The translations under genes were made by a program, and so were the position numbers. Source: JACPIN01 sp964367085 (lineage in GTDB: Archaea; Nanobdellota; Nanobdellia; SCGC-AAA011-G17; ARS1403). Taken from it: a DNA stretch of 10,763 bases. Shown here one piece after another: positions 1 to 6,041 of the stretch; position 1 is the stretch's first letter; the number at the start of each line of letters is the position of its first letter. Location of the stretch: assembly GCA_964367085.1 (NCBI GenBank), contig CAYIWL010000026.1, positions 1 to 10,763 of the forward strand. The letters run 5' to 3'. A model generated the notes under the pieces. The model searched no databases and had not been told where the DNA came from. It saw nothing but the letters and a program-made list of their open reading frames with translations.

Positions 1-1
1 T

Positions 2-64
2 TTTCGGCAAGCTAAAAATGGATTGTATATTAGAATGGCTTTGTTATCTTATCTGCTGGAGTAA
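2..64 (+). CDS. Possible 3' end of an upstream gene (partial)
   Basis: This frame is open from the window edge to a TAA at 62-64 and reads as a plausible C-terminus (Phe-Arg-Gln-Ala-Lys start, ending Leu-Leu-Glu). Frame 1 closes at once. Frame 3 stays open to 75-77 but gives an unlikely Cys/Trp-rich peptide. With only 20 codons the product cannot be named. The stop lies about 17 bases before the TATA-like box of the next gene, which fits a gene end, but this could be chance. Confidence 0.3.
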   Translation, partial: FRQAKNGLYIRMALLSYLLE

Positions 65-79
65 TTTTATTCTTTGAAA

Positions 80-90
80 AGGTTTAAATA
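80..90 (+). promoter_or_regulatory. TATA-like promoter of the antiporter gene
   Basis: A purine-rich element (GAAAAG) runs into GTTTAAATA, centred about 30 bases before the ATG at 117. This matches an archaeal BRE/TATA pair driving a leaderless or nearly leaderless mRNA. No Shine-Dalgarno sequence is seen before the ATG. Confidence 0.6.
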
Positions 91-116
91 GAAATTTCTA
101 CATTGCAGTTGATAAT

Positions 117-1823
117 ATGGCTTCAAGTATATTCATTGAGATTAGCATTATATTAGTGCTTGCTGCTTTAACTGCCGTAGCCATGAGGATCCTCAAGCAG
201 CCTACTATCATCGGCTACATCCTTACTGGCATTATTGTCAGCCCGCTTTTTTTGAATTTAATTAAATCGCATGACACGCTTGTTGTCTTTTCGCAAATTG
301 GCGTTGCTTTTCTCCTGTTTATCGTCGGACTGAGCTTAAACCCTAAAGTTATAAAAGAAGTAGGAAAGGCATCTTTGATTACTGGAATCGGCCAGGTTGT
401 TTTTACGTCTATAATCGGGTTCTTTATTGCAAAATTTTTGGGCTTTGGGATGATAACTGCTTTGTACATTGCAACAGCTTTAACTTTCAGCAGTACAATC
501 ATTATTATGAAACTGCTTTCTGACAAAGGGGATCTCGACAAACTTTATGGAAAAATTTCTATCGGCTTCTTGCTGGTTCAAGACTTAATCGCTGTTTTTA
601 TTCTTATAATTGTTTCTTCTTTTTCCGAGCCAAATCAGGCATTGAGTTCAGTCTTATTCCTGTTGATTAAAGGAAGTTTGATAGTCTTGTTGCTGGTTCT
701 AATCAGCCTTTATGTTTTACCCAAGCTTGAATTCTTCTTTGCAAAATCTCAAGAATTATTGTTCATGTTTTCAGTGGCATGGGGACTTGGGCTTGCAAGT
801 TTGTTTTACTTGATTGGGCTCTCTCTTGAGATCGGGGCACTGCTTGCCGGAATTACATTATCCCTTTCTCCTTACAACAATGAAGTTAGCTCGAAGATGA
901 AGCCTTTAAGAGATTTTTTTATCGTCTTATTTTTTATAGTCTTAGGGTCGCAGTTAATTTTTGACAATTTCAGCAAGTTCTTAATCCCGACTATAATCTT
1001 TTCTTTATTCATCTTAATTGGGAATCCTCTAATTGTGATAGTATTGATGGGAATGCTTGGATATACAAAAAAAACTGGATTGCAGGCCGGGTTCACTGTT
1101 GCCCAGATTAGTGAATTTTCCTTAATTTTGATTGCTCTTGGGGTAAGCGTTGGGCACCTCACTAAAGAAACATTATCTTTGGTTACTGTTATCGGGCTTG
1201 TGACGATAATCGGCTCTACATATCTAATAATTTACTCTGATAAGATTTATCGCCTTCTTGAAAAATACCTTTCAATATTCGAAAGAAAAAACATTAAGAA
1301 GGATAAAAAGAAAAAGGTGTTTGATATTATTCTGTTCGGGTACAATAGAATTGGATTTGATTTCGTTAGTTCATTTAAAAGACTAAAGAAAAAATTTTTA
1401 ATTGTGGACTATAATCCGGAGGTTATATCAAATTTGATGGAGGAGAAGATTGAATGCGAGTATGGTGATGTTGACGACATAGAATTCCTTGGACAGTTAG
1501 ACTTGAAAAATATAAAAATGGTCGTTTCTACCATTCCTGTCTTTGAGACTAATTTGTTGCTAATAAGAACTATCCGGAAAGTAAACAGAAAAGCGATTAT
1601 ACTATGTGTTTCGCATCACATTGATGAAGCTCATAGGCTATATTCTGCTGGTGTCAGTTATGTTATCATGCCTCATTTCCTTGGAGGGAGATATGCGTCT
1701 ATGCTGATTGACAAGCATGGTTTTAATGCTGATAGTTTTAATGATGAAAAGAAAAAACATATTGTTCATCTTAAGAAAAGGAAAGAGTTGGGGCATAATC
1801 ATCCTGAAATTGAGAAGAATTAA
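117..1823 (+). CDS. Kef/CPA2-type monovalent cation:H+ antiporter with RCK (TrkA-N) domain
   Basis: The 568-residue product is a membrane antiporter that probably exchanges K+ or Na+ for protons. Residues 1 to about 375 are a run of hydrophobic segments typical of the Na+/H+ exchanger fold. They contain family signatures: FSST at 124-127, Gln155-Asp156 in the QD position, and the VAQISEFS stretch at 328-335. A Lys-rich linker (about 390-400) joins a cytoplasmic RCK_N/TrkA-N domain (402-533). That domain opens with a strand and a G-Y-N-R-I-G nucleotide-binding loop (408-413) and has an acidic Asp431 after the second strand, which would suit NAD(H)-type regulation. No full RCK_C domain follows; the tail is about 35 charged residues. 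The gene stands alone behind its own TATA box and stops one base before a convergent tRNA. Family assignment is strong; the ion and direction of transport are inferred. Confidence 0.9.
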   Translation: MASSIFIEISIILVLAALTAVAMRILKQPTIIGYILTGIIVSPLFLNLIKSHDTLVVFSQIGVAFLLFIVGLSLNPKVIKEVGKASLITGIGQVVFTSIIGFFIAKFLGFGMITALYIATALTFSSTIIIMKLLSDKGDLDKLYGKISIGFLLVQDLIAVFILIIVSSFSEPNQALSSVLFLLIKGSLIVLLLVLISLYVLPKLEFFFAKSQELLFMFSVAWGLGLASLFYLIGLSLEIGALLAGITLSLSPYNNEVSSKMKPLRDFFIVLFFIVLGSQLIFDNFSKFLIPTIIFSLFILIGNPLIVIVLMGMLGYTKKTGLQAGFTVAQISEFSLILIALGVSVGHLTKETLSLVTVIGLVTIIGSTYLIIYSDKIYRLLEKYLSIFERKNIKKDKKKKVFDIILFGYNRIGFDFVSSFKRLKKKFLIVDYNPEVISNLMEEKIECEYGDVDDIEFLGQLDLKNIKMVVSTIPVFETNLLLIRTIRKVNRKAIILCVSHHIDEAHRLYSAGVSYVIMPHFLGGRYASMLIDKHGFNADSFNDEKKKHIVHLKKRKELGHNHPEIEKN

Positions 1824-1912
1824 TGCCGCTGCCCGGATTTGAACCGGGGATTTTCGCCTTTCTCAAATTAATACATGAGAGCGACGATTTAACCGAACTT
1901 ATCCACAGCGGC
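1824..1912 (-). tRNA. tRNA-Met(CAT), elongator type, with a 14-nt intron
   Basis: The 89-base gene folds as a cloverleaf. A 7-bp acceptor stem pairs GCCGCTG with CAGCGGC, followed by discriminator A. U8 is present, the D-stem is weak at 3 bp (GAT/ATC), and G18G19 is present. The T-arm is CCCGG/CCGGG around TTCAAAT, and a G15-C48 pair is possible. The anticodon stem TCGCT/GGCGA encloses 21 bases. Removing 14 leaves a normal 7-base loop (C, T33, CAT, G, A). The three consecutive G-C pairs of an initiator (29-31/39-41) are missing, so this is read as elongator Met; a CAT-bearing tRNA-Ile2 is the alternative. G37 is unusual for Met. CCA is not encoded. The 3' end abuts the antiporter stop codon, and a TATA-like box lies about 25 bases upstream. 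Confidence 0.85.
1860..1873 (-). other. tRNA-Met intron (14 nt) at position 37/38
   Basis: Loop bases 32-35 (CTCA) pair with TGAG near the intron 3' end. A 3-base bulge (TGT) lies on one side and AAA on the other, next to the anticodon stem. This is the bulge-helix-loop form of the archaeal splicing motif. Cutting after the second base of each bulge removes 14 bases. The junction could shift by one base, which would give A37 instead of G37. Confidence 0.75.
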
Positions 1913-1929
1913 ATGTCAAAATCTTGAGA

Positions 1930-1942
1930 ATTTTATTTTAAA
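1930..1942 (-). promoter_or_regulatory. TATA-like promoter of tRNA-Met
   Basis: The minus strand reads CTTTTAAAATAAAAT here, centred about 25 bases before the first base of the tRNA, in the 48-base gap after the HIT gene. It suggests the tRNA is transcribed on its own as well as possibly by read-through. Confidence 0.5.
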
Positions 1943-1960
1943 AGAGTTTTGATTTTCCTT

Positions 1961-2416
1961 TTACTCTCTTATTTTCCTTGCCAGTTTTGCTAATTTCTCG
2001 TCTTCTGCCCTTTCGTAGTCATGAGAGGAAATATAACCTTCGTATTTTTCAAAATATTTTTTCATGTTCGAATGCAATGGCTTCCATTTTGTCATATCTG
2101 CCGTGCCGTGCATTGGAAACAGTTTTGCATGCAAATGGTCCACCCCAAATCCTTCAAATATCAATCCAGTTCTTCCTACGTCTTCTAGTTTTGAATCAAT
2201 TAATTTTGCTACTTTTTTAGATGCTAAAACTAGATCAGAAAGTATTTTGTCTTGAACGTCAAAGGCATAACTAGGATAATGCTTTTTCGGGATTACCACT
2301 GAGAAACCTTCGGTGTTGGGGAATATGCTTAGAAATGCTAAATGATTTTTGTCTTCCCAAATCTTGTGACATGGAGATTTTCCTTCAGCGATTTTACAAA
2401 ATATGCAGTCAGCCAT
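1961..2416 (-). CDS. HIT (histidine triad) family protein, HxHxK variant
   Basis: This 151-residue protein belongs to the HIT superfamily of nucleotide hydrolases and transferases, which act on substrates such as adenosine 5'-phosphoramidates or dinucleoside polyphosphates. It opens with CIFCKIA (Cys4, Cys7), the usual HINT-type start that often binds zinc. It has the NTEGFSVVIPKKH strand region (34-46) and ends its core with the active-site segment HLHAKLFPMH. In that segment the first two triad histidines (His94 and the expected nucleophile His96) are present, but the third triad position is Lys98; another His follows at 103. About 45 extra C-terminal residues are charged and helical. The start overlaps the HAD gene by 8 bases (ATGGCTGA), so the two are probably translationally coupled. 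Substrate unknown. Confidence 0.88.
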   Translation of the reverse strand: MADCIFCKIAEGKSPCHKIWEDKNHLAFLSIFPNTEGFSVVIPKKHYPSYAFDVQDKILSDLVLASKKVAKLIDSKLEDVGRTGLIFEGFGVDHLHAKLFPMHGTADMTKWKPLHSNMKKYFEKYEGYISSHDYERAEDEKLAKLARKIRE

Positions 2417-3050
2417 TTTTACTCAACCACTCCTGAAGGTCTTTTATTGATTTTAAAATATTTCCTTTTTTTAAACCTAACCTTAGAAAATCTTTTTTCT
2501 TGTAATGTCCCGTCAATACTGCTGTGAAATTTAGCTTTGCTTTTTTTGCAGCTATGAAATCGTAAATAGAATCGCCTACGTATAAAATCTCCTGATCTTT
2601 TAACTTCAATTTGCTCTTAGCATTTGAGAAAACTTTTGGATCTGGTTTATGAAATTTTACATCGTCTGCAGAATAAATAAATTTGAAATACTTCGTTGAT
2701 AAATTAATCTGCTTCAAATGAGGATACATTAGTGCTCTTGTTTTTGAGCTTAGCAGTCCGAGCGTGTATTTTCCATAGAGGGAAGCTACAATTCCTTTTG
2801 CTCCCGGAATTTGCTTTACTTTCTTTGAAAGAATTTTTTTATGTTTTATTTCCTGAAATTCTTTAATGTCTGTCTTTGGCCAGAGTTTTTTGATGATAAT
2901 GTGAGAAGGAATGCCGAAAAAGCTTTTTATTTTTTTAGCAGAAACTAGCCTTAATCCTAATTCTTTTGCAGTGCTTAGATATGCTTTTGCTGAAATATCT
3001 CCAGCATCTATTAATGTGTTGTCGACGTCGAATATTATTGCTTTTATCAT
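2409..3050 (-). CDS. HAD-superfamily hydrolase, phosphoglycolate phosphatase-like
   Basis: The 213-residue product has all four HAD motifs. Motif I is DVDNTLID with nucleophile Asp8 and acid/base Asp10. Motif II is the Ser pair at 101-102. Motif III is Lys135 in FHKPDP. Motif IV is GDSIYD with Asp160 and Asp164 for Mg2+. The helical cap lies between motifs I and II (about 15-90), the C1 cap of the phosphoglycolate phosphatase/beta-phosphoglucomutase group, so a small phosphorylated metabolite is the likely substrate. The ATG lies only 15 bases after the 3' end of tRNA-Ala, and a GAGTGG stretch five bases before it could act as a ribosome site. With no room for a separate promoter, it is probably transcribed with the tRNA. 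The downstream HIT gene overlaps its end. The exact substrate cannot be told. Confidence 0.88.
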   Translation of the reverse strand: MIKAIIFDVDNTLIDAGDISAKAYLSTAKELGLRLVSAKKIKSFFGIPSHIIIKKLWPKTDIKEFQEIKHKKILSKKVKQIPGAKGIVASLYGKYTLGLLSSKTRALMYPHLKQINLSTKYFKFIYSADDVKFHKPDPKVFSNAKSKLKLKDQEILYVGDSIYDFIAAKKAKLNFTAVLTGHYKKKDFLRLGLKKGNILKSIKDLQEWLSKNG

Positions 3051-3065
3051 TTAACCACTCTTTTA

Positions 3066-3152
3066 TGGACCTGTCGAGATTTGAACTCGAAATTCTACCA
3101 TTTCAGTTACCCTTGCCGAGGTAACGTGATAACCGGGTTTCACCACAGGCCC
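3066..3152 (-). tRNA. tRNA-Ala(GGC) with a 13-nt intron and C33
   Basis: The 87-base gene has acceptor stem GGGCCTG/CAGGTCC containing G3-U70, the main alanine identity element, and discriminator A73. The D-stem is GTGA/TCAC and the T-arm TCGAG/CTCGA around TTCAAAT, with a 4-base variable loop. The anticodon stem TTACC/GGTAG encloses 20 bases. Removing 13 leaves T, C, GGC, A, T, that is anticodon GGC with A37. Position 33, almost always U, is C. A competing hairpin (GTTACC/GGTAAC) first suggests a class II tRNA with a long variable arm. The G3-U70 pair, the good fold and the splice motif favour Ala with an intron. CCA is not encoded. A TATA-like box lies about 28 bases upstream, and the HAD gene follows by 15 bases. 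Confidence 0.78.
3101..3113 (-). other. tRNA-Ala intron (13 nt) at position 37/38
   Basis: Loop bases 32-35 (TCGG) pair with CTGA near the intron end (T-A, C-G, G-U, G-C). The flanking 3-base bulges are CAA and AAT. The geometry is the same as in the tRNA-Met gene of this window: 4-bp helix, cut after the second base of each bulge, and a small apical loop instead of a second helix (bulge-helix-loop type). Confidence 0.7.
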
Positions 3153-3174
3153 AATTATTCTTATGTAGAATTAG

Positions 3175-3187
3175 CTTTTTAAAAACA
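3175..3187 (-). promoter_or_regulatory. TATA-like promoter of tRNA-Ala (and probably HAD-HIT)
   Basis: The minus strand reads TATGTTTTTAAAAAGC, centred about 28 bases before the tRNA 5' end. Because the HAD start is 15 bases after the tRNA, this promoter probably serves the tRNA-HAD-HIT unit. Confidence 0.5.
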
Positions 3188-3211
3188 TATCGAACTAAAA
3201 GCTAAGGAGAA

Positions 3212-3337
3212 TTATCTCCTCCTTCTAGAAACCAGCCCTCTTGCTTTTGCAACAACTCTCTTTCTTTGCTTTTCTAATCTACTTACCTGCTTTTTCAGGC
3301 TTCTTATTTTATTTGCAATCTGCTTTGCAGTCGTCAT
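3212..3337 (-). CDS. Small basic protein, 41 residues, unknown function
   Basis: I do not recognise this gene. It runs from an ATG at 3337 to TAA at 3212-3214. The product starts MTTAKQIANK, has a helix with leucines or other hydrophobics about every three to four residues (Ile7, Ile11, Leu14, Val18, Leu21), continues into a very basic part, and ends in four arginines. It has one acidic residue (Glu22) against about 18 Lys/Arg, so it should bind nucleic acid or the ribosome. Signs that it is real: a strong Shine-Dalgarno sequence (GAGGTG, six bases before the ATG) and a TATA box (about 3387-3397) placed to give a ~30-base leader. Many neighbours look leaderless, so this one is started differently. 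It sits alone between glyS and tRNA-Ala. Confidence 0.65.
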   Translation of the reverse strand: MTTAKQIANKIRSLKKQVSRLEKQRKRVVAKARGLVSRRRR

Positions 3338-3386
3338 TATTTTCACCTCTTTTTTAAAAAATAATTACATGTAGTAGTGGCTTTTT

Positions 3387-3397
3387 AATTTATATAG
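3387..3397 (-). promoter_or_regulatory. TATA box of the small basic protein gene
   Basis: The minus strand reads CTATATAAATT, about 55 bases before the ATG at 3337. Transcription starting ~25 bases downstream would leave a ~30-base leader that contains the GAGGTG ribosome site. Confidence 0.6.
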
Positions 3398-3416
3398 TTT
3401 TTGTCTAAAATAAAAA

Positions 3417-4964
3417 TTAATTAATGTACTTTCCAAACTTCGATAACTTTTCTCCGCTGATCAGTTCTTCAACAACCTTTTTTAAATCTTTAATTTTAAC
3501 TCGGATTTGCTTTGTCGTATCTCTTGAGCGAATTGTGCAATCTTTTTTCTTTAATGAATCGAAATCTATTGTGACTCCTAAGAATGTTCCAGCTTCATCC
3601 TGTCTTGCATACTTTTTTCCTATACTGCCAGCTTCATCATACATTGAGGCGAAATCTTCTTTTAATAAATTGTAAACCTCTCTTGCTTTTTTGACCAATG
3701 ATTTTTTATTTTTTAATAATGGGAAGACGGCTACTTTTATTGGAGCTAATTTCGGATGAAGTTTTAGCACTATGTTCTCCCTTTTCTTGTCATACTCATA
3801 TGCATCAAACATAAAAACTAGAAATGCCCTATCAACTCCCAAAGAAGGCTCTGCAACGACGTGAGGAACTATCTTCTGCTTTGTATCTTCATCAAACAAA
3901 CTTAAATCCTGGCCTGAATGCTTAATGTGCTGTTGTAAATCGTAATCTGACCTGTCTGCTATTCCCTGCAGCTCTTTGTATCCAAAAGGAAAATTATATT
4001 CCAAATCCCAGCAATCAGAGGAGTAATGAGCAAGCTCTTTTCTCTTATGTTGCCTTATCCTGAAATTATCTGGATTTGCTCCTAAGTTGATAAACCATTT
4101 GTTGCACTGCGCAAGCCAATAAGCATGCCATTCATTCTTTATTATTTTTTTTTGAAGGGCTTGTTTCATCGTCATCTCTTTCTCTTCCTGATTTTTTTCC
4201 TGCATCTCTGCTGATAAAACTTTAAGCTTATGATTGAGAACCTCTTTTATGTAAGGGCATTTTTTATCTCCGGGCTTTACAAAATATTCTATCTCCATCT
4301 GCTCGAATTCCCTGCAGCGGAATAGAAAATTACGAGGAGCGATTTCATTCCTGAATGCTTTCCCTATCTGTGCTATCCCGAATGGCAATTTTAATCTTGA
4401 ATTTTCCACTACTTTCTTGAAATTTGCGAATATTAATTGTGCTGTTTCTCCTCTTAGATATGCAATTGAGTTGTTTTCCTTGCTTGCACCGATGTGGACA
4501 GGGAACATTAGATTAAAATCAGATGCATCTTTGAACTCTCCGCCGCATTTCAAACATTTCAGCTTATTCTTTTTGATGATTGCATCTATATCTTTTACTT
4601 TTAATCCCTCTGTTGAGATATTTAACTGGTCTTCTATGAACACATCTCCCCTCACTTTTTCTTTGCATTTTTTGCATTCTAGAATTACATCTGAAAATCC
4701 TGATAAGTGGCCTGAGGCTTCCCAAATTTTCTGATGGGATATGATTGCGCCGTCCATTCCGATGATATCTTCTCTTTGCTGGACGTGTGTTTTCCACCAC
4801 TCCTGCTTAATATTATTTTTTAGTCCAACGCCTAGCGGTCCATAATCAAAAATTCCTGATAAACTGCCGTAAATTTCTGAGCCAGGATAAACAAAACCTT
4901 TTCTGCGACAGAACGTTGCCATCTCGTCTATAGATATCTGGGTTTTTTCTGCCTCGGTTTGCAT
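3417..4964 (-). CDS. glyS: Glycyl-tRNA synthetase (alpha2 type)
   Basis: The 515-residue class II aminoacyl-tRNA synthetase charges tRNA-Gly with glycine. The N-terminus has the archaeal/eukaryal GlyRS motif 1 region (YGSLSGIFDYGPLG, 32-45). An insertion carries two CxxC pairs (Cys97/100 and Cys137/140) that look like a zinc ribbon. Motif 2 is AFRNEIAPRN (203-212), followed by the CREFEQMEIE glycine-pocket strand. Motif 3 is EPSLGVDRAF. The last ~110 residues are the anticodon-binding domain (KVAVFPLLKNK onward). The length is a little short for archaeal GlyRS, which are often about 570 residues. The ATG at 4964 is chosen because a TATA-like box lies ~25 bases upstream, giving a leaderless mRNA. 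Divergent from dph2. Confidence 0.97.
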   Translation of the reverse strand: MQTEAEKTQISIDEMATFCRRKGFVYPGSEIYGSLSGIFDYGPLGVGLKNNIKQEWWKTHVQQREDIIGMDGAIISHQKIWEASGHLSGFSDVILECKKCKEKVRGDVFIEDQLNISTEGLKVKDIDAIIKKNKLKCLKCGGEFKDASDFNLMFPVHIGASKENNSIAYLRGETAQLIFANFKKVVENSRLKLPFGIAQIGKAFRNEIAPRNFLFRCREFEQMEIEYFVKPGDKKCPYIKEVLNHKLKVLSAEMQEKNQEEKEMTMKQALQKKIIKNEWHAYWLAQCNKWFINLGANPDNFRIRQHKRKELAHYSSDCWDLEYNFPFGYKELQGIADRSDYDLQQHIKHSGQDLSLFDEDTKQKIVPHVVAEPSLGVDRAFLVFMFDAYEYDKKRENIVLKLHPKLAPIKVAVFPLLKNKKSLVKKAREVYNLLKEDFASMYDEAGSIGKKYARQDEAGTFLGVTIDFDSLKKKDCTIRSRDTTKQIRVKIKDLKKVVEELISGEKLSKFGKYIN

Positions 4965-4984
4965 GAATTGCTAATGGATGTTGG

Positions 4985-4993
4985 ATTTATAAT
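4985..4993 (-). promoter_or_regulatory. TATA box of glyS
   Basis: The minus strand reads ATTATAAAT, centred about 25 bases before the glyS ATG. This spacing puts the transcription start at or next to the start codon. Confidence 0.65.
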
Positions 4994-5010
4994 GTTTTTG
5001 CTGGTGATAA

Positions 5011-5020
5011 CTTTTTAAAG
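5011..5020 (+). promoter_or_regulatory. TATA-like promoter of dph2
   Basis: CTTTTTAAAG is centred about 26 bases before the ATG at 5042. It supports that ATG, not the upstream TTG, as the start and a leaderless mRNA. It lies back to back with the glyS promoter in the 77-base divergent region. Confidence 0.6.
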
Positions 5021-5041
5021 CTATTTTTGAATGGTTATTTT

Positions 5042-6040
5042 ATGAGATATGATTTTGAAGAGAAAAGGATAGCTGATGAGATCAGGAAAAGGAAAGCAGA
5101 GAGAATATTACTGCAGTTGCCTGAGGGAATGAAGAAGGAAGCTTTTGACATTGTTGAAACTATCAAGAAAAATTGCAAAGTTGATGTTATTGTTTCCGGA
5201 TCTGGGAGCTGGGGGGGATGTGATCTGGCTGTTGAAGAAGCTAGAAGATTAAAAGCAGATTTGCTGATTCATTTTGGGCATGCTGAATTTGTAAAAGTTG
5301 ATTTTCCTGTACTGTATGTTGAGCTGCATTCTGAGCTGGATGCTATTGGCTTACTAAGAAAGAATCTTGAAAAATTGGATATTAAAAAAATCGGGCTTGT
5401 CGGGAGCATTCAATATATTAACCAGTTTGAGAAGATTAAAGAATATTTAGAAAGCAAAAGGAAAGAAGTTTTAATTCCGAAGAAAAAAGGATTTGCTGCT
5501 TATGACGGACATGTTATTGGATGCGAGTATAACTCTTTGAAAACTATTGAGAATGAGGTTGATGGTTTTTTAGTTATAGGAAATAAATTTCATTCTCTTG
5601 GAGCTGCTTTAATGTGTGTTGATAAAAAAGTGTATTTGTTGAATGAGCAGTCTAATAATTTGGAACTGATGAATGGCGAGAGAGATAGAGTGATAAAACA
5701 GAGAGCAATTGCAATTGACAAAGTTAAATCTGCTAAAAAAATTGGGATCGTTGTAGATAAAAAAGTTGGACAGTATAATATGAATGTTGCAGAGAAACTT
5801 AAAAATGAGCTGGAGAAAATAGGCAAGGAAGTGATTGTTATAATTGTAAACGAGTTTAATCCTAGTTTGATGAATTTTTACAACGTTGATGCTTTCATTA
5901 ATACTGCCTGCCCAAGAATATCTATTGAGGATTATGGAAGGTATGACAAGCCGATAATAAATTCAAGAGAGGCTAGTGTTGTTGTCGGAAAAAGAAAATG
6001 GGAAGAGTTATTAGAAAAAGGGTTGATCGGATTTGCCTGA
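5042..6040 (+). CDS. dph2: Diphthamide biosynthesis protein Dph2
   Basis: The 332-residue protein makes the first carbon-carbon bond of diphthamide, moving the 3-amino-3-carboxypropyl group of S-adenosylmethionine to a histidine of elongation factor 2. Archaeal Dph2 works as a homodimer with a [4Fe-4S] cluster held by three cysteines, one per repeat domain. All three are visible: Cys60 in WGGCDLA, Cys161 in VIGCEYNS and Cys290 in NTACPRIS, at spacings close to those known in Pyrococcus. The LLQLPEGM start and HFGHAEF segment are also typical. The frame could begin at a TTG at 5027, but the ATG at 5042 is preferred from the TATA spacing and because the protein then starts right at the conserved region. 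It ends one base before the convergent alaX stop. The cytoplasmic target EF-2 is not in this window. Confidence 0.95.
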   Translation: MRYDFEEKRIADEIRKRKAERILLQLPEGMKKEAFDIVETIKKNCKVDVIVSGSGSWGGCDLAVEEARRLKADLLIHFGHAEFVKVDFPVLYVELHSELDAIGLLRKNLEKLDIKKIGLVGSIQYINQFEKIKEYLESKRKEVLIPKKKGFAAYDGHVIGCEYNSLKTIENEVDGFLVIGNKFHSLGAALMCVDKKVYLLNEQSNNLELMNGERDRVIKQRAIAIDKVKSAKKIGIVVDKKVGQYNMNVAEKLKNELEKIGKEVIVIIVNEFNPSLMNFYNVDAFINTACPRISIEDYGRYDKPIINSREASVVVGKRKWEELLEKGLIGFA

Positions 6041-6041
6041 G

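Noticed and set aside
3066..3152. Class II tRNA (Leu or Ser) with a long variable arm, suggested by a GTTACC/GGTAAC hairpin and a GGTAG loop-like stretch
   Set aside because: That fold gives an 8-base anticodon loop with no sensible Leu or Ser anticodon. The intron model gives a full class I fold, a matching splice motif, and G3-U70 with anticodon GGC (Ala).
5027..5041. TTG start for dph2
   Set aside because: The ATG at 5042 is 26 bases from a TATA-like box, and the conserved Dph2 sequence begins right after it.
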